From the NCBI RefSeq assembly GCF_009711475.1, contig NZ_SMMD01000826.1, positions 1 through 9,688 on the forward strand: a stretch of 9,688 bases of DNA, given 5' to 3'. The translations under genes and the position numbers were made by a program. This document shows positions 7,592 through 9,688 of this stretch, piece by piece (within the stretch, counting starts at the first letter, position 1; the number at the start of each line of letters is the position of its first letter). The notes under the pieces are model-generated. The model saw nothing but the letters and a program-made list of their open reading frames with translations. It was not told the DNA's origin and searched no databases. Origin of the DNA: Fulvivirga aurantia (GTDB lineage: Bacteria > Bacteroidota > Bacteroidia > Cytophagales > Cyclobacteriaceae).

Positions 7592-8344
7592 TTACTTACT
7601 TTTAGAAAATAACCACGTTAATAATTCCGGCTCCGCAAACGCACTGTCCCAGCTATTGTGATTAGCCTCGGGGTACAGTGTAAACTTCACGTCACCTCCT
7701 GCTTTTTTGATTGCATCTACCATTTGTTCTGATAAGGCTGGAGGTACTATATCGTCTTTAGCCCCGTGAAACACCCACAGGTCGACCTCATCGGCATAGG
7801 TCGTAACATTTTGTGGATTACCACCTCCACATATAGGGAAGGCTGCGGCAAACACCTCTGGTCTTCTTGATAAAATCTCGAATGTACCCATGCCTCCCAT
7901 TGAAAGGCCGCCTACATATAATCGGGATTTATCTACGAACCCTAACTGGCGAACAGAATCCACCAGGTGCATCACGGACTGCATGGCATCGGTAGGTGTA
8001 CTTTCAGCAGGAAAGGAGAAAATCCGTTTCCCCTCCAAACTGCGCTTAACATCTACTTTAGCCCAATAATCATCCTGCGGGCATTGGGGTGCGATTACGA
8101 TGGCCGGGCTGATCTTTTGATTGATAAACAAATCGCTTCCGTGCACCAATTGCTTCTCATTATCACTGCCTCGCTCACCTGCCCCGTGAAGAAATAGAAT
8201 AACCGGATACTTTTCATCCTGATTAAAGTTCTCGGGAAACAACACCCGAAATGGGAGCCCTTTATGGCTGCCTTTCTCAAATTTATTCTGAGCAAAACCG
8301 GCCATAGAAACAAAAATTAGAAGTGCTGTAAGAAATTTATTCAT
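7592..8344 (-). CDS. Secreted alpha/beta-hydrolase, probable carbohydrate esterase
   Basis: Serine hydrolase of 250 residues with a type I signal peptide (cut after about Ala18, GFA-QN). The alpha/beta-hydrolase features are in order: oxyanion loop HGAGERG (53-59), nucleophile Ser148 in GLSMGG, probable acid Asp197 in HGAKDDIVP, and His229 in EANHNSW. This pattern matches the 'predicted peptidase'/esterase D-like/PHB-depolymerase group that includes many PUL esterases of the CE1 kind. Its place between a GH144-like endo-enzyme and a GH3 makes removal of an acyl or aromatic ester from the glycan more likely than peptide cleavage; this is inference from context. Its ATG lies inside the end of the upstream gene and its stop is 6 bases before GH3, so it is in the same operon. 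It is small for the group and carries no binding module. The acyl group removed cannot be read from sequence. Confidence 0.88.
   Translation of the reverse strand: MNKFLTALLIFVSMAGFAQNKFEKGSHKGLPFRVLFPENFNQDEKYPVILFLHGAGERGSDNEKQLVHGSDLFINQKISPAIVIAPQCPQDDYWAKVDVKRSLEGKRIFSFPAESTPTDAMQSVMHLVDSVRQLGFVDKSRLYVGGLSMGGMGTFEILSRRPEVFAAAFPICGGGNPQNVTTYADEVDLWVFHGAKDDIVPPALSEQMVDAIKKAGGDVKFTLYPEANHNSWDSAFAEPELLTWLFSKSK
8337..8344 (-). other. 8-base start/stop overlap between GH144-like and esterase genes
   Basis: The sequence ATGAATAA carries the esterase start codon and, in another frame, the TAA stop of the GH144-like gene. No purine-rich Shine-Dalgarno sequence precedes the ATG. Overlaps of this type usually mean translational coupling by re-initiation, which ties the amount of esterase to that of the upstream enzyme. 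Confidence 0.7.
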
Positions 8345-9688
8345 AACTAAATCCCAGTTTATCTAAACCTTCCTTAACCTCAGGCGCTTGCATGAATAAG
8401 TCCCATATGAGGCCCGAGCGATGATTTTCTATCATTACTGGAATAGGCCCCTGATCTATAGCCAGATACCTTGGCAAATACCAGCCATTGGTAAGGTTAA
8501 AAGCATCGTAAGGCCCGTACTCGCCTACTAATGAGTCTGCATCGTTATAGAGATATTGTAGCATTGTCATGCTTTCTTCTGGTGTATATGGAAATGAAGA
8601 AAGTGCAGCCGTTGGTGAAATTACCCCGAGGTCCTTATCTGGTCGATGCCCTGAGTAACCTTTCATTGAATAGCTGGATGTAAGACCCCACGCCTTCTCA
8701 CCATAACCTTTATAACCTTTGAGGTTTTCTACACAATAGGCATAATGTATTTTAGCATGATTCTGATTGAGTGTCCAGTACTCACCATATTGGTCTTTCA
8801 AACCTTTGGGGTTGAGCCCCAGGTAAGAATAATGCGCCCAGAAAAGAGGGCCTACTTTTGCCTCATCATGCTCGTAATGATTGAGTACAAGGTCGTAATC
8901 ATAGTAAGTTTGGTCTGTCTCAATTTTGCCATCCAGGGCCCATCCTTTGTGATATACTTCCGGCTCGATCGGGTGGGTAGGCGAAGAAGCTGCCAATACG
9001 TACATAATCAGACACTCATTATACCCGCCTACAGGGAAGTTCATTTCCCACCCATAGTTGGGCGACCAATGCCAGTAAAGTACATCTTCACCACCCTTAG
9101 TGTGCCAGTCCCATTCTACTTCTCTCCAGATTTTATCTATGCGGCTGGCAATGGATTTTTCCCTTTCATTGCCCTCTTTGAAATACTCTCTCACCGCCAG
9201 TAGCCCTTGCATGAGAAAGGCTGTTTCAACCAGGTCTCCACCATCATCTTTTTTACTAAAAGGTTTTACCTTACCTGTATCTCCATACCACCTGTGAGGG
9301 TACACTCCATGGAAACGGTCTGCGGTTTCGAGAAAGTTGAGGATTTTCTCATACCGCTCCACCGCAGCTTCTCTCTTGATAAAGCCTCTTTCTATACCTA
9401 CTAAAATGGCCATTACACCAAAACCTGAGCCTCCAGATGTTACCACATTTCTGTCATTAGAGGGGTAGATATCATCCATGTGAATGCGCTCTCTGGCCAT
9501 TCCGCTATTGGGTTCAGCCCCTTCCCAGAAATACTGAAAGGTTTGATATTGTAGTTTAGTGAGTAATGAGTCTTCGCTTATTTCGCTTTTATTCTCCTGA
9601 GTAGCTGATGATTTTTTATCAGCACTATCCCCACAAGACATCATGCTAAACGTCAGACCAACTAAAATGGCATAAAGTAGATTTCTAT
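8337..9688 (-). CDS. GH144-like ('glycoamylase' domain) lipoprotein, N-terminus cut by window edge
   Basis: Probable endo-acting glycan hydrolase with an (alpha/alpha)6 barrel; 449 residues are visible. The first in-window Met (9642-9644) is not the start: the frame stays open to the right edge and encodes RNLLYAILVGLTFSMMSC, a lipoprotein signal peptide ending at the lipobox Cys. The true ATG must be a few codons outside. Counted from that internal Met, the family blocks are: FQYFWEGAEPNSGMARER (36-53), TSGGSGFG (69-76), GGDLVET (135-141), WHWSPNYGW (191-199) and GGYNE (206-210). Asp137, Glu140 and Glu210 match in spacing the catalytic or essential acids reported for the GH144 endo-beta-1,2-glucanase of Chitinophaga pinensis (D139, E142, E211 from memory). 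Automatic annotation often calls such proteins 'glucoamylase'; that name rests on the domain label, not on activity. Known GH144 enzymes cut beta-1,2-glucan, and other activities exist in the wider clan. Acidic residues after the Cys (GDSAD) are compatible with surface display. It is the most upstream gene seen, so any promoter lies outside the window. Confidence 0.9.
   Translation of the reverse strand, partial: RNLLYAILVGLTFSMMSCGDSADKKSSATQENKSEISEDSLLTKLQYQTFQYFWEGAEPNSGMARERIHMDDIYPSNDRNVVTSGGSGFGVMAILVGIERGFIKREAAVERYEKILNFLETADRFHGVYPHRWYGDTGKVKPFSKKDDGGDLVETAFLMQGLLAVREYFKEGNEREKSIASRIDKIWREVEWDWHTKGGEDVLYWHWSPNYGWEMNFPVGGYNECLIMYVLAASSPTHPIEPEVYHKGWALDGKIETDQTYYDYDLVLNHYEHDEAKVGPLFWAHYSYLGLNPKGLKDQYGEYWTLNQNHAKIHYAYCVENLKGYKGYGEKAWGLTSSYSMKGYSGHRPDKDLGVISPTAALSSFPYTPEESMTMLQYLYNDADSLVGEYGPYDAFNLTNGWYLPRYLAIDQGPIPVMIENHRSGLIWDLFMQAPEVKEGLDKLGFSYE

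Noticed and set aside
8745..9203. 152-codon plus-strand open frame
   Set aside because: Antisense to the conserved core of the GH144-like gene, including the GYNE catalytic region. Composition is that of a shadow frame.
8337..9688. Calling the GH144-like gene a starch-degrading glucoamylase
   Set aside because: The acid-residue spacing fits GH144-type enzymes rather than GH15 glucoamylases, and no starch-utilisation genes are present.
1..9688. Mobile elements, CRISPR arrays, RNA genes or phage-like features
   Set aside because: Coding sequence fills the window apart from junctions of at most 58 bases. No transposase, direct-repeat array, tRNA-like fold or attachment-site repeat was seen on reading.

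Overview
The window is a densely packed run of carbohydrate-degrading genes, all on the minus strand, from a bacterium that is almost certainly a member of Bacteroidota. The reasons are: four proteins with lipoprotein signal peptides among six genes; ATG starts without Shine-Dalgarno sequences; TAA stops on all five genes whose ends are visible; and the gene mix itself (GH144-like, GH3, GH2, S1 sulfatase, GH43), which is typical of a polysaccharide utilization locus (PUL). Base composition is moderate, in the low to mid 40s % GC by eye. The sulfatase and the family mix suggest a marine or algal-polysaccharide-associated relative, but that is inference.

Read in the direction of transcription (high to low coordinates) the layout is: (1) a GH144/'glycoamylase'-type lipoprotein whose first few codons lie beyond the right edge; (2) a secreted alpha/beta-hydrolase of the esterase/'predicted peptidase' type, overlapping gene 1 by 8 bases; (3) a BglX-like GH3 beta-glucosidase lipoprotein after a 6-base gap; (4) a secreted multidomain GH2 enzyme ending in a malectin-like module, after an 8-base gap; (5) an S1-type sulfatase lipoprotein after a 4-base gap; (6) after a 58-base spacer holding a hairpin, a GH43-type lipoprotein that runs off the left edge. 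No gene-free stretch exceeds 58 bases, and no tRNA, rRNA, mobile element or CRISPR was seen.

The spacing says genes 1-5 are one transcript, with gene 6 probably included or separately tuned by the hairpin. The likely joint job is outside-to-inside dismantling of a decorated glycan: the GH144-like enzyme cuts a backbone, the esterase and sulfatase remove acyl and sulfate groups, and GH2, GH43 and GH3 trim side chains and oligosaccharides to sugars. GH144 plus GH3 is the pair known for beta-1,2-glucan, whereas sulfatase plus GH2 plus GH43 points to a sulfated heteropolysaccharide. That mismatch is the most interesting feature of the window. No SusC/SusD transporter pair, regulator or sulfatase-maturing enzyme lies within it.
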